In this document: positions 29,143 to 37,448 of the stretch, in pieces
Numbering within the stretch: the first letter of the stretch is position 1
How the letters are laid out: every line of letters starts with the position of its first letter
Assembly (NCBI GenBank): GCA_024743195.1
Contig: JANSXE010000014.1
Location: 37,742 to 101,741, forward strand
Source of the DNA: Alphaproteobacteria bacterium
GTDB taxonomy: Bacteria > Pseudomonadota > Alphaproteobacteria > UBA8366 > Aestuariispiraceae
Length of the DNA stretch: 64,000 nt
Direction of reading: 5' to 3'
Notes under the pieces: generated by a model
Database searches by the model: none
What the model was told of the DNA's origin: nothing
What the model saw: only the letters and a program-made list of their open reading frames with translations
Translations under genes and position numbers: made by a program

Positions 29143-29918
29143 AGCAGGTCTCCTTTCAGGAAGGCGGCGAGTGAGACGACCGGCGGATCGTCGAGCAGAT
29201 CGCGCGCGAGGCCGGCGGCTTCCAGCCGACCGGCGTTGAGGAATAGCGCTTCGTCGGCCAACCGGCGCACTTGGCCGACATCGTGGGTTGAGAACACGAC
29301 CTTGACGCCCGAGGCGGCCGCGTCGGCGATCAACGCCTCCAGCGCGCGCGTCGCGGCGGGGTCGAGGCCGGCCCCCGGTTCGTCCAGGATCAGCGCCTGC
29401 GGCGCGAGGATCAGCGCCCGCGCCAACGCCAGCCGGCGTTGCTCGCCGCCCGACAGGCGGCGCGCCGGGCTCTCCGCAAGGGCCGACAGGCCGGCCTTGT
29501 CGAGCCAGCGCGCCGCGAGCGACCGCCGGTCCGACCGCGGGACGCCGGCCCGCTTGGCGGCGAAGACGAGGTTCGCGGCCGCGGTGCGCCGAAGCAGCGC
29601 CGGCTGCTGCAGCAGCATCGCCTGGCGCACGCCGAGCGGCGAGGTCTCGCCGTCGGGCCCGAACCAGACCACGCGTCCCGCGTCGGGCGCGACCAAACCG
29701 TTCAGCAGCTTGAGGAGCGTCGTCTTGCCGGAGCCGTTCGGGCCGATCAGCGCCGTCACGCCGCGTCCGGTGAGTTGCGTCGTCGCGCCGTCCAGGATCG
29801 CTCGCCCGCCGCGCACGACCGAAACGGCGTCCAACCGGGCCGAGAAGCCGCGGGCGGCCGCCGAGTCGGTCGGCTGCAAGGGGGCGGGCGGCGTTCCGTC
29901 GCGCGGCACGGCGGTCAC
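29136..29918 (-). CDS. tupC: Tungstate ABC transporter, ATP-binding protein
   Basis: This encodes 260 residues from GTG 29918, whose GTGA overlaps the tupB stop. ABC motifs are intact: Walker A GPNGSGKTTLL, Q-loop MLLQQPALLRRT, signature LSGGEQRRLALARAL, Walker B ALILDEPGAGLD and H-loop FSTHD. The N-terminal 25 residues are a poorly conserved extension. The C-terminus overlaps tupA by 7 nt. It energises tungstate import with TupB. Confidence 0.9.
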   Translation of the reverse strand: MTAVPRDGTPPAPLQPTDSAAARGFSARLDAVSVVRGGRAILDGATTQLTGRGVTALIGPNGSGKTTLLKLLNGLVAPDAGRVVWFGPDGETSPLGVRQAMLLQQPALLRRTAAANLVFAAKRAGVPRSDRRSLAARWLDKAGLSALAESPARRLSGGEQRRLALARALILAPQALILDEPGAGLDPAATRALEALIADAAASGVKVVFSTHDVGQVRRLADEALFLNAGRLEAAGLARDLLDDPPVVSLAAFLKGDLLC

Positions 29919-30697
29919 CGGACGCGGCCCGCGCGGACGGGACGGGCCTCCGACCCGACCTCGCCGGCGTGACGCGCGGCGAGGCCCCGCAACGCGAAGG
30001 CGACGGCGTTGATCGTCAGCGCGATCCCCAGAAGCACGACGCCGAGTCCCAGCGCCAGCGCCAGATCGCCCTTGCTGGTCTCAAGCGCAATGGCGGTCGT
30101 CATCACGCGCGTCACCCCGTCGATGTTGCCGCCGACGATCATCACCGCGCCGACCTCCGCGACCGCCCGACCGAATCCTGCGGCGAGCGCCGTCGCTAGG
30201 CTGAGCCGCGCCTCGACCAGCAGCGTCCAGGCGATCTCCAGGCGACTCATCCGGAAGCAGGCGAACTCCTCGGCGTATTCGGCGTGAAAGTCCTCCAACG
30301 TGCGATGGGCGATGGCGGCGACGATCGGGGTGACGAGGATGCTCTGCGCGACGACCATCGCCGTCGGGGTGAAGAGCAGCCCCAGATCCCCCAAGGGGCC
30401 TGCGCGGGAGAGCGTCAGATAGACCACGAGCCCGACCACCACCGGCGGCAGGCCGAGGAGGGCGTTCATCACCGCGATGACCGCACCGCGGCCGGGAAAG
30501 CGCGCAATCGCAATCAGCGCGGCCAAGGGCAGTCCGATCAGCGCGGCGATCACCACCGCGCTCAGGCTGACCTGAAGCGACAGGGCGACGATCTCATAGA
30601 GCTTCTCGTCCCCGGTCGCGAGGAGGCGCACGGCCTCGCCGAAAGCGTCTCGAAAGGGCGTCATTGCGAACGCGCCGTCCCAATCCTGCAAAATCAT
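29915..30697 (-). CDS. tupB: Tungstate ABC transporter, permease
   Basis: This encodes 260 residues from ATG 30697; the frame runs upstream without coding character and a second ATG at 30664 is possible. Neither has a clear ribosome-binding site. Five to six membrane helices are predicted. The ABC-permease loop (EEFACFRMSRLEIAWTLLVE then AAGFGRAVAEVGAVMIVGG) carries the EAA-type motif that contacts TupC. First gene of tupBCA. Confidence 0.88.
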   Translation of the reverse strand: MILQDWDGAFAMTPFRDAFGEAVRLLATGDEKLYEIVALSLQVSLSAVVIAALIGLPLAALIAIARFPGRGAVIAVMNALLGLPPVVVGLVVYLTLSRAGPLGDLGLLFTPTAMVVAQSILVTPIVAAIAHRTLEDFHAEYAEEFACFRMSRLEIAWTLLVEARLSLATALAAGFGRAVAEVGAVMIVGGNIDGVTRVMTTAIALETSKGDLALALGLGVVLLGIALTINAVAFALRGLAARHAGEVGSEARPVRAGRVR

Positions 30698-30711
30698 GTC
30701 TGTTAATGTAT

Positions 30712-30740
30712 GATTTACCGGCCCGTCCGATGTTCCGCAA
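30712..30740 (-). promoter_or_regulatory. tupB: Probable tupBCA promoter giving a very short leader
   Basis: On the minus strand TTGCGG (30740-30735) and TAAATC (30717-30712) are 17 nt apart in a locally AT-rich patch. Transcription would start near 30705, only about 8 nt before the tupB ATG at 30697, which fits the lack of a Shine-Dalgarno sequence there. A metal-responsive operator would be expected here; I see no clear palindrome. Confidence 0.45.
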
Positions 30741-30868
30741 CACAAGCGTTCCAAAAACAGGAAATGACCTCTCGACAGACCGGGCGTGGTGGCGGAGGCT
30801 GTGTGGTATGACCAATCGATTACAGCGCACGTTCCGCGCAGAATGGGACGGCGGCAGGGTGGAGAAAC

Positions 30869-31522
30869 ATGGACGGAGCTCAGCCTCCGGATAGCAACCG
30901 GGCGCCGCCCCCGGACGGGCCGGCGGACCCGCAGAGCGGCGAACGGCGCTCCGTGATGGCGCTCGGCGTGATTGTAGAGCGCCGGCCGGTCGCGAACCCG
31001 TGGGCCAGCGATCAGTGGCTGCCGGTTGCGGTGCTGCCGAACGCCGCCGAAGCCGACTGGGCGCCGTTGCCGCAAGAGCCGGACGATCCGCCCGGCGCGG
31101 CGCGCTGGCACGCCGCGACGCTTCCGGTGACGCTCTATCGCACGGATTGCGAGGCCTATCTCGAGAATCTCGAATCGGACCGACCCGCGGTCTATGTGGT
31201 GCTGCGCCCGGCGGAGGACGACGAGGCGGCGCACGAGGTCGAGGTCGTCTGTGCGACCCTCTCGCCCTACGAGGCGCAGGATTTCCTGGACAGCGGCGAC
31301 GACATCGTCGAGCCCCTGCCAATCCCGGCGCAGGTCGAGGCCTGGCTGCGCGATTTCATCGCCCGGCACCACACGGAAACCCCCTTCAAGAAGCGCAAGC
31401 GCAAGCCGCACGAGGCGGAGAAGCCGGTCTTCGGCAAGGTGCTGCATCCGGTGGAGCGGCCGTTCTACGAGCGCCGCGACCGGGTGCTGCGGGCGCTCGA
31501 CGATACGGAGGGCGAGGCGTGA
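30869..31522 (+). CDS. DUF3305 family protein
   Basis: This encodes 217 residues from ATG 30869 with GGAGAAAC directly upstream. The conserved core is LGVIVERRPVANPWASDQWL, followed by ATLPVTLYRTDCEAYLENLE and a basic segment FKKRKRKPHE near the C-terminus. DUF3305 proteins occur almost only beside formate dehydrogenase genes together with DUF3306; they are probably cytoplasmic maturation factors. The family and its association are remembered; the biochemical role is unknown. The gene overlaps the next by 4 nt (GTGA). Confidence 0.85.
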   Translation: MDGAQPPDSNRAPPPDGPADPQSGERRSVMALGVIVERRPVANPWASDQWLPVAVLPNAAEADWAPLPQEPDDPPGAARWHAATLPVTLYRTDCEAYLENLESDRPAVYVVLRPAEDDEAAHEVEVVCATLSPYEAQDFLDSGDDIVEPLPIPAQVEAWLRDFIARHHTETPFKKRKRKPHEAEKPVFGKVLHPVERPFYERRDRVLRALDDTEGEA

Positions 31523-32235
31523 GCGGCGATCGCTTCCTCAGCCGCTGGTCGCGCATGAAGGCCCGCGCGCGATCCGAAAAGCCGAGCGTGCTGGACGCCG
31601 TCGAGCGCCCCCGGCCCGAACCGGACGCGGGCGCTTGGCGTCCGGCGGCGCCGGCGGCAGTCGCCGCGACCCTCGGTCCCGAGCCGGCGGAAGGCGCGGC
31701 CGACGGGCTCGCGCCCGCTGAGGCGGCGGCGGCCGCCGAGGCGCAGAGCGCGAGGCCGGACCCGGTCGACGAGGAGGCGGTGCTGGCCGAATGGCCCGAA
31801 GACCTGCCGCGCCCGGAGACGTTGGACGCGTCCAGCGACTACACGCGGTTCTTCTCGCCGGAGGTCAGCGAAGCCGTCCGCAACATCGCGCTCAGGCGGC
31901 TCTGGCGGTCGAACCCGCTGCTCGCCAATGTCGACGGGTTGGTCGACTACGGCGAGGATTTCACCGACGCCGCGACCGTGATCGCCGGCATGAAGAGCGC
32001 CTACGAAGTCGGCCGCGGCTACGCCAAGCAGACCGAAGAAGCGCTCGCCAAGGCCGAGCAGGCGACCGACGGCGCGCCCGCGGACGACCCGTCCGACGCC
32101 GTCGTCGCGGCGAACGATCCCGAGGGCGGGGCGCAGGCGGCGCACGGGGAGGCGCACGGGGAGGCGCCGGGCGACGCGGAGCGGACGGACGACTCGGCGG
32201 ATGAGATGGATGGCGAACAGGAGGGTCTCGCCTGA
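31519..32235 (+). CDS. DUF3306 family protein
   Basis: This encodes 238 residues from GTG 31519, coupled to DUF3305 by overlap. It starts MSGDRFLSRWSRMKARAR. The recognisable core is DYTRFFSPEVSEAVRNIALR, RLWRSNPLLANVDGLVDYGE and DFTD. The N-terminal linker is Ala/Pro/Glu-rich. The C-terminal tail is very acidic and contains two exact 12-bp repeats (32140-32163) encoding AHGE units. DUF3306 is the usual partner of DUF3305 in formate dehydrogenase loci. The repeats and low complexity suggest a disordered tail. Confidence 0.85.
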   Translation: MSGDRFLSRWSRMKARARSEKPSVLDAVERPRPEPDAGAWRPAAPAAVAATLGPEPAEGAADGLAPAEAAAAAEAQSARPDPVDEEAVLAEWPEDLPRPETLDASSDYTRFFSPEVSEAVRNIALRRLWRSNPLLANVDGLVDYGEDFTDAATVIAGMKSAYEVGRGYAKQTEEALAKAEQATDGAPADDPSDAVVAANDPEGGAQAAHGEAHGEAPGDAERTDDSADEMDGEQEGLA

Positions 32236-32302
32236 CGGACGTTTGCTGCACTGCGTCAATCGATCTTGCCGCGCCGGCGTCAGGCGCGCTGGACGATTCC
32301 CG

Positions 32303-32346
32303 TGGACAGCGGGGCGCGGAGCGGGGATAATAATGGTAAGACCATT
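32303..32346 (+). promoter_or_regulatory. Strong promoter with an overlapping 15-bp palindrome ahead of torD-fdh
   Basis: TGGACA (32303-32308) and GATAAT (32326-32331) are 17 nt apart, each matching consensus at five of six positions. A perfect palindrome, AATGGT-AAG-ACCATT (32332-32346), begins directly after the -10 and covers the predicted start near 32338. It is placed to act as a repressor site. The remaining leader to the torD ATG (about 150 nt) is GC-rich; I could not decide whether it folds as a molybdenum-cofactor riboswitch. Confidence 0.6.
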
Positions 32347-32489
32347 TGGCGACGCGACGGCTGGGGGCCGCGCGTCCGGGGTCGAAGGGGCCGAAAGAGC
32401 CCCGGTCCTGGACAGAGCGACGACCGCCCACCCACGCGGATCCGAAAAAGGGTCGGCCCGGCCCTCCTCCCTGCGGGGAGCGGGGCGGG

Positions 32490-33137
32490 ATGATGGGGTT
32501 GGAGACGGACTTGGAAGCGCTCAGGAGCACCGTGACCGAACAGACTGCCGAAGGCGCGCTTTCGCCGGAAGAGGCGGGACGGCGCGCCGTCTATCACTTT
32601 CTGGCCCGCGCCTTGGCGCGGCCCATCGAGAAGGCGGAGGCGGGGCGCATGGCGCCCTTCGTCGACGAGGCGACCGAGTTGGGCCGCGCCTTCAAGGCCT
32701 TCGTCGAGGCGGTGAAGGCGGCGGATCAGGCCGCGCTGGACCGGGAGTTCCACGACCTCTTCATCGGCGTCGGGCGCGGCGAATTGGTGCCGTACGCCTC
32801 CTACTATCTGACCGGGTTCCTGAACGAGAAGCCGTTGGCGGAGTTGCGCCGCGACATGGCCGCGCTCGGCTTCGAGCGCGCCGAAGGCGTGCGCGAGCCG
32901 GAGGACGGCATGGCCGCGCTGTGCGACCTGATGGGGCATCTTGTCGCCGGCGGCGACGGGGTCACGCTCTACGATCAGGACCGCTTTTTCGCCGCCCATC
33001 TCAAGCCTTGGGCGGAGAAATTCTTCGCCGATCTCACCGCGGCCAAGACGGCCGCCGTCTATCGGACGCTGGGGGAGGTCGGCCGCTGTTTCATGGCGAT
33101 CGAAGCCGAAGGCTTCGCCATGGTGGCCCGCGCCTGA
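32490..33137 (+). CDS. TorD/DmsD-family chaperone for formate dehydrogenase
   Basis: This encodes 215 residues from ATG 32490 (an adjacent ATG at 32493 is equivalent). It is all-helical. Family features are VYHFLARALARPIEKAEA near the start, REFHDLFIGVGRGELVPYAS, YYLTGFLNEKPLAELRRDM and a C-terminal AVYRTLGEVGRCFMAIEAE. Such chaperones bind the Tat signal and help insert the molybdenum cofactor into the catalytic subunit. It is the first gene of the fdh transcript, with the Tat-bearing FdhX and FdhA downstream. Confidence 0.88.
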   Translation: MMGLETDLEALRSTVTEQTAEGALSPEEAGRRAVYHFLARALARPIEKAEAGRMAPFVDEATELGRAFKAFVEAVKAADQAALDREFHDLFIGVGRGELVPYASYYLTGFLNEKPLAELRRDMAALGFERAEGVREPEDGMAALCDLMGHLVAGGDGVTLYDQDRFFAAHLKPWAEKFFADLTAAKTAAVYRTLGEVGRCFMAIEAEGFAMVARA

Positions 33138-33198
33138 GTGTCGGTGCGGGATCGAGAGGGCGTTCGGCGACGGGCGCCTCGTAGGAAGGAGAAAGCAA

Positions 33199-33396
33199 AT
33201 GGGTGATCGTGAGGAGGACGGCGTCACGCGACGCAACTTCTTCTCGACGGTCGGCAAATCCGTTGCGGTCGGCGTCGGCGCCGTCGCGACGGCGGCGGCG
33301 GGGACGACCGCGGCCGAAGCGGCGGAGGGGCCTGCGGGCGACCTCTACCGCGAAACCGACCACGTGAAGAAGGTCTACGAGCTGTCCCGCTTCTGA
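33199..33396 (+). CDS. Small twin-arginine protein of the formate dehydrogenase region
   Basis: This encodes 65 residues from ATG 33199 with AAGGAG upstream. A Tat motif TRRNFFSTVGKSVAVG (residues 10-25) precedes a hydrophobic Ala-rich stretch and a short tail DLYRETDHVKKVYELSRF. This matches the 'formate dehydrogenase region TAT target' family, invariably encoded just before the catalytic subunit. Its role is unknown; it might be a small subunit or an assembly factor that follows the enzyme to the periplasm. Confidence 0.85.
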   Translation: MGDREEDGVTRRNFFSTVGKSVAVGVGAVATAAAGTTAAEAAEGPAGDLYRETDHVKKVYELSRF

Positions 33397-33460
33397 GGGG
33401 GCGGGCGCGCGTAGGCGTCTGGTGAGAACGAATAGGCTAACAGACTGAAAGGGCAAGAAG

Positions 33461-36340
33461 ATGCTCCGCAAGAAGACTAACGGGGTTGCAGTTGGCCCCC
33501 GTTCGTCCGCGGCCTTCGCCGGCGCAAGCGGCGAAGCGGTCGATCGGCGGACTTTCTTGAAGCGTTCCGGTCTCGTGGCGGGCGGCGTGGCCGCCCTGGC
33601 TGCGGCGCCGTCCGGTCTGGTGGTTCGCAAGGCGGAAGCCGCGACCCCGGCCGCGACCAGCGGGAACGTCAAGACGGTCAAATCGGTGTGCACCCACTGT
33701 TCGGTGGGCTGCACGGTCCTGGCCGAGGTGGATAACGGCGTGTGGGTCGGGCAGGAGCCCGGCTTCGACAGCCCGTTCAACCTCGGGGCCCATTGCGCCA
33801 AGGGCGCCTCGGTGCGCGAGCACGCGCACGGCGAGCGCCGGCTGAAGTACCCGACCAAGATGGTCGACGGGAAATGGACGAAGGTTTCCTGGGAGCAGGC
33901 GATCGAGGAGATCGGCGACAAGCTGCTGGAGATCCGCGAGACGTCCGGCCCGGATTCGGTCTATTGGCTGGGCTCGGCCAAGCACAACAACGAGCAGGCC
34001 TATCTGTTCCGGAAGTTCTACGCCTATTGGGGCACGAACAACGGCGACCACCAGGCGCGGATCTGTCACTCGACCACGGTCGCGGGTGTTGCGAACACCT
34101 GGGGCTACGGCGCGATGACGAACTCCTACAACGACATCCACAACAGCCGGGCCATGTTCATCATCGGCGGCAACCCCGCCGAGGCGCACCCGGTCTCGCT
34201 GCTTCACCTGATGAAGGCGAAGGAGCAGAACAACGCGCCGTTGATCGTGTGCGATCCGCGCTTCACGCGCACGGCCGCCCACGCGGACGAGTACGTCCGC
34301 TTCCGGCCGGGCAGCGATGTGGCGCTGGTCTGGGGCATTCTCTGGCACATCTTCGACAACGACTGGGAGGATAAGGAGTTCATCCGCCAGCGCGTCTGGG
34401 GGATGGATCAGATCCGCACCGAAGTCGCTAAGTGGACGCCGGAGGAGACCGAGCGCGTCACCGGCGTGCCCGGCAGCCAGCTCAAGCGCGTCGCGCGCAC
34501 GCTGGTCAACAACCGTCCGGGCACCGTCATCTGGTGCATGGGCGGCACTCAGCACACCAACGGCAACAACAACACCCGGGCCTACTGCGTGCTGCAGCTC
34601 GCGCTCGGCAACATGGGCAAGGCCGGCGGCGGCACCAACATCTTCCGCGGCCACGACAACGTCCAGGGCGCGACCGATCTCGGCGTGCTCAGCCACACGC
34701 TCCCCGGCTATTACGGGCTCAAGGCGGGCTCGTGGAAGCACTGGGCGCGCGTGTGGGAGACCGACTACGACTATCTCCTGAACCGCTTCGCGTCGAAGGA
34801 CATGATGGAGAAGTCGGGCATCCCGGTGTCGCGCTGGATCGACGGCGTGCTGGAGGACAAGGCCAACATCGAGCAGAACGACAATCTGCGGGCCATGATC
34901 TTCTGGGGCCACGCGCCGAACTCCCAGACGCGTCTGCCGGAGATGAAGACGGCGATGGAGAAGCTCGACCTTCTGGTCGTGGTCGATCCGTTCCCGACGG
35001 TCTCCGCCGTGCTGCACGACCGCAAGGACGGCGTCTACCTGCTGCCGGCCTCGACCCAGTTCGAGACCTACGGCTCGGTGACCGCCTCCAACCGGTCGAT
35101 CCAGTGGCGCGATCGGGTGGTCGAGCCGCTGTTCGAATCGCTGCCCGACCACACCATCATGTACAAGCTGGCGAAGAAGCTCGGCATCGCCGACGAGATG
35201 TTCAAGAACATCGCGGTCGAGAATGACGAGCCGCTGATCGAAGACGTGACGCGGGAGTTCAACCGCGGCATGTGGACGATCGGCTACACCGCCCAGTCGC
35301 CCGAGCGCCTCAAGCTGCACATGGCCAACCAGCACACGTTCGACCGGACGACGCTGCAAGCCATCGGCGGTCCGGCGGACGGGGACTATTACGGCATGCC
35401 CTGGCCGGCCTGGGGCACGCCGGAGATGGGCCATCCGGGCACGCCGATCCTGTACGATCCCTCCAAGCCGGTGGCCGAGGGCGGGCTTACCTTCCGCGCG
35501 CGCTTCGGCGTGGAGCGGGACGGCGAGAACCTGCTGGCCGAAGGCTCCTACTCGGTCGGATCCGAGCTCACGGACGGCTATCCGGAGTTCACGATGGCGA
35601 TGCTCAAGCAGCTCGGCTGGGATTCCGATCTCACCGCCGAGGAGCGGGCGACCATCGAGGCCATCGCCGGCGACAAGACGAACTGGAAGACCGACCTGTC
35701 GGGCGGCATCCAGCGCGTCGCGATCAAGCACGGCTGCGCGCCCTTCGGCAACGCCAAGGCCCGCTGCGTGGTGTGGAACTTCCCGGATCCGGTGCCGCTG
35801 CACCGCGAGCCGCTCTACACCAACCGCCGCGACCTGGTGGCCGACTACGGCACCTACAGCGACCGTATGATGTACCGTCTGCCGACGAAGTTCGCCTCCA
35901 TCCAGGAGCAGGACTTCTCCCAGGACTTCCCGACGATCCTCACGTCCGGGCGTCTGGTGGAGTACGAGGGCGGCGGCGACGAGACGCGGTCGAACCCGTG
36001 GCTGGCCGAGCTGCAACAGGACATGTTCGTCGAAATCAATCCGAGGGACGCGAACAATCTCGCGATCAAGGACGGCGAGCAGGTCTGGGTGCACAGCCCC
36101 GAAGGCGGCAAGGTCAAGGTCATGGCGATGGTCACCGAACGGGTCGGCGAAGGCGTCGCCTTCATGCCGTTCCACTTCGGCGGCCATTACCAGGGCGAGG
36201 ATCTGCGCGCCAAGTATCCGGAGGGGGCCGACCCCTACGTGCTTGGTGAATCCTGCAACACCGCGCAGACCTACGGCTACGACTCGGTCACCAACATGCA
36301 GGAGACCAAAGCCACGCTCTGCCGCATCGAGCGCGCGTAA
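33461..36340 (+). CDS. fdhA: Formate dehydrogenase catalytic (molybdopterin) subunit, Cys form, Tat-exported
   Basis: This encodes 959 residues. A Tat signal DRRTFLKRSGLVAGG (RR at 29-30) directs export of the folded enzyme. A [4Fe-4S] site is formed by C77, C80, C84 and C112. The metal ligand is C202 in ARICHSTTVAGV, encoded by TGT (34064-34066), where E. coli FdnG has selenocysteine; His203 follows as expected. GGTQHTNGNNNTRA and NMGKAGGGTNIFRGHDNVQG are cofactor-binding segments of the membrane-bound FDH family. It oxidises formate to CO2 in the periplasm and passes electrons to FdhB and FdhC. Tungsten rather than molybdenum is possible given tupABC. Confidence 0.96.
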   Translation: MLRKKTNGVAVGPRSSAAFAGASGEAVDRRTFLKRSGLVAGGVAALAAAPSGLVVRKAEAATPAATSGNVKTVKSVCTHCSVGCTVLAEVDNGVWVGQEPGFDSPFNLGAHCAKGASVREHAHGERRLKYPTKMVDGKWTKVSWEQAIEEIGDKLLEIRETSGPDSVYWLGSAKHNNEQAYLFRKFYAYWGTNNGDHQARICHSTTVAGVANTWGYGAMTNSYNDIHNSRAMFIIGGNPAEAHPVSLLHLMKAKEQNNAPLIVCDPRFTRTAAHADEYVRFRPGSDVALVWGILWHIFDNDWEDKEFIRQRVWGMDQIRTEVAKWTPEETERVTGVPGSQLKRVARTLVNNRPGTVIWCMGGTQHTNGNNNTRAYCVLQLALGNMGKAGGGTNIFRGHDNVQGATDLGVLSHTLPGYYGLKAGSWKHWARVWETDYDYLLNRFASKDMMEKSGIPVSRWIDGVLEDKANIEQNDNLRAMIFWGHAPNSQTRLPEMKTAMEKLDLLVVVDPFPTVSAVLHDRKDGVYLLPASTQFETYGSVTASNRSIQWRDRVVEPLFESLPDHTIMYKLAKKLGIADEMFKNIAVENDEPLIEDVTREFNRGMWTIGYTAQSPERLKLHMANQHTFDRTTLQAIGGPADGDYYGMPWPAWGTPEMGHPGTPILYDPSKPVAEGGLTFRARFGVERDGENLLAEGSYSVGSELTDGYPEFTMAMLKQLGWDSDLTAEERATIEAIAGDKTNWKTDLSGGIQRVAIKHGCAPFGNAKARCVVWNFPDPVPLHREPLYTNRRDLVADYGTYSDRMMYRLPTKFASIQEQDFSQDFPTILTSGRLVEYEGGGDETRSNPWLAELQQDMFVEINPRDANNLAIKDGEQVWVHSPEGGKVKVMAMVTERVGEGVAFMPFHFGGHYQGEDLRAKYPEGADPYVLGESCNTAQTYGYDSVTNMQETKATLCRIERA

Positions 36341-36354
36341 GGAGGACCTGAGAC

Positions 36355-36948
36355 ATGGCACGTATGAAATTCCTCTGCGACGCGGAACGCTGCATCGAAT
36401 GCAACGCCTGCGTCACCGCGTGTAAGAACGAGCATGAGGTGCCCTGGGGCATCAATCGCCGGCGCGTCGTCACGATCAATGACGGCAAGCCCGGCGAGCG
36501 GTCGATCTCGGTCGCCTGCATGCATTGTTCGGACGCGCCCTGCATGGCCGTCTGCCCCGTCGACTGCTTCTACGAGACGGAAGAAGGGGTGGTGCTGCAC
36601 TCGAAGGATCTCTGCATCGGGTGCGGCTACTGCTTCTACGCCTGTCCGTTCGGCGCGCCGCAGTACCCGCAGGCCGGGAACTTCGGCAGCCGGGGCAAGA
36701 TGGACAAGTGCACCTTCTGCGCCGGCGGCCCGGAGGAGAATCACTCCACCGCCGAGTTCCAGAAGTACGGCCGCAACCGTCTTGCCGAGGGCAAGCTGCC
36801 GCTCTGCGCGGAGATGTGCTCGACCAAGGCGTTGCTCGCGGGCGACGGCGACACGGTCGCCGACATCTATCGCGAGCGCGTCGTGGCCCGCGGCTTCGGC
36901 TCCGGCGCTTGGGGCTGGGGCACGGCCTACGAGCAGAAGGGCTCCTGA
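36355..36948 (+). CDS. fdhB: Formate dehydrogenase iron-sulphur subunit
   Basis: This encodes 197 residues, 14 nt after fdhA. Four ferredoxin-like clusters are visible: CIECNACVTACK, CMHCSDAPCMAVCPVDC, CIGCGYCFYACP, and CTFC with CAEMCSTKAL. It relays electrons from FdhA to the cytochrome b subunit. Unlike E. coli FdnH it lacks a C-terminal membrane helix, so it is probably soluble and carried with FdhA through Tat. A strong terminator follows. Confidence 0.95.
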   Translation: MARMKFLCDAERCIECNACVTACKNEHEVPWGINRRRVVTINDGKPGERSISVACMHCSDAPCMAVCPVDCFYETEEGVVLHSKDLCIGCGYCFYACPFGAPQYPQAGNFGSRGKMDKCTFCAGGPEENHSTAEFQKYGRNRLAEGKLPLCAEMCSTKALLAGDGDTVADIYRERVVARGFGSGAWGWGTAYEQKGS

Positions 36949-37050
36949 CGTCCGCGACGCCGCGTCGGCCTGTCCCGCTTTCGGGGCGGTCCGGCGCGGC
37001 GGCCGGCCCTTCGGGGCCGGCTGCGGCCGGGAGGCGCTTTTGAAAGGGAG

Positions 37051-37078
37051 GGGGGCTTTTTCACGAAGGCCCCCTTTT
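37051..37078 (+). terminator. Rho-independent terminator after fdhAB
   Basis: A stem of six G-C/C-G pairs extended by three weaker pairs (37051-37059 with 37066-37074, 6-nt loop) is followed by TTTT. It lies about 100 nt after fdhB and before the lipoprotein-fdhC pair, so it probably lowers or uncouples their expression. Confidence 0.65.
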
Positions 37079-37188
37079 CCCTGACTCCGTCGAAAGAAGC
37101 GGGCCGTCGCCGGTCCCCCGCCTTGGGGGGCGGCGGGGCGAGAACCCGCATCCGGCGGCGTCGACGAACGAGAGGTCGAAAACGCAAC

Positions 37189-37419
37189 ATGAGCGACCAA
37201 ACACAAGAACGGATGGGGCGGTTTCGCACGCGGCGGCTCAGCGGCGCCTGCACGGTCGCGCTGATGATCGGCGCGCTCGCGCTCGGCGCGTGCCGCGAGA
37301 GTGAGCAGGACCGCGTGCTGCAATATGAGCCGGGGACCTATCTCGGCCCGGAAGACGAAGCCCTGTCGCCCGAAACGGTGGACGAACTGCGCGACCGCGC
37401 CCGCACGGGCATGATGTGA
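37189..37419 (+). CDS. Small lipoprotein of the formate dehydrogenase locus
   Basis: This encodes 76 residues from ATG 37189. A basic start and hydrophobic core (VALMIGALALGAC) end in a lipobox with acceptor Cys35. The mature part is about 42 residues (SEQDRVLQYEPGTYLGPEDE then ETVDELRDRARTGMM). This is the kind of tiny lipoprotein often found between the Fe-S and cytochrome b genes of alphaproteobacterial FDH operons. Its function is unknown; it may tether or stabilise the periplasmic enzyme. It ends 30 nt before fdhC. Confidence 0.75.
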   Translation: MSDQTQERMGRFRTRRLSGACTVALMIGALALGACRESEQDRVLQYEPGTYLGPEDEALSPETVDELRDRARTGMM

Positions 37420-37448
37420 CGCGCGCGCACGAGGAAGGGTTTGGACCG

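Noticed and set aside
32338..32489. Molybdenum-cofactor riboswitch in the torD leader
   Set aside because: Context and length fit, but I could not match the conserved core by eye, so it is raised only as a test and not annotated.
34064..34066. Possible selenocysteine codon in formate dehydrogenase
   Set aside because: The codon at the metal-ligand position is TGT (Cys), not TGA, and the frame is uninterrupted.
33437..36361. A 974-codon minus-strand frame opposite fdhA
   Set aside because: Antisense shadow; fdhA is intact with all cofactor motifs.
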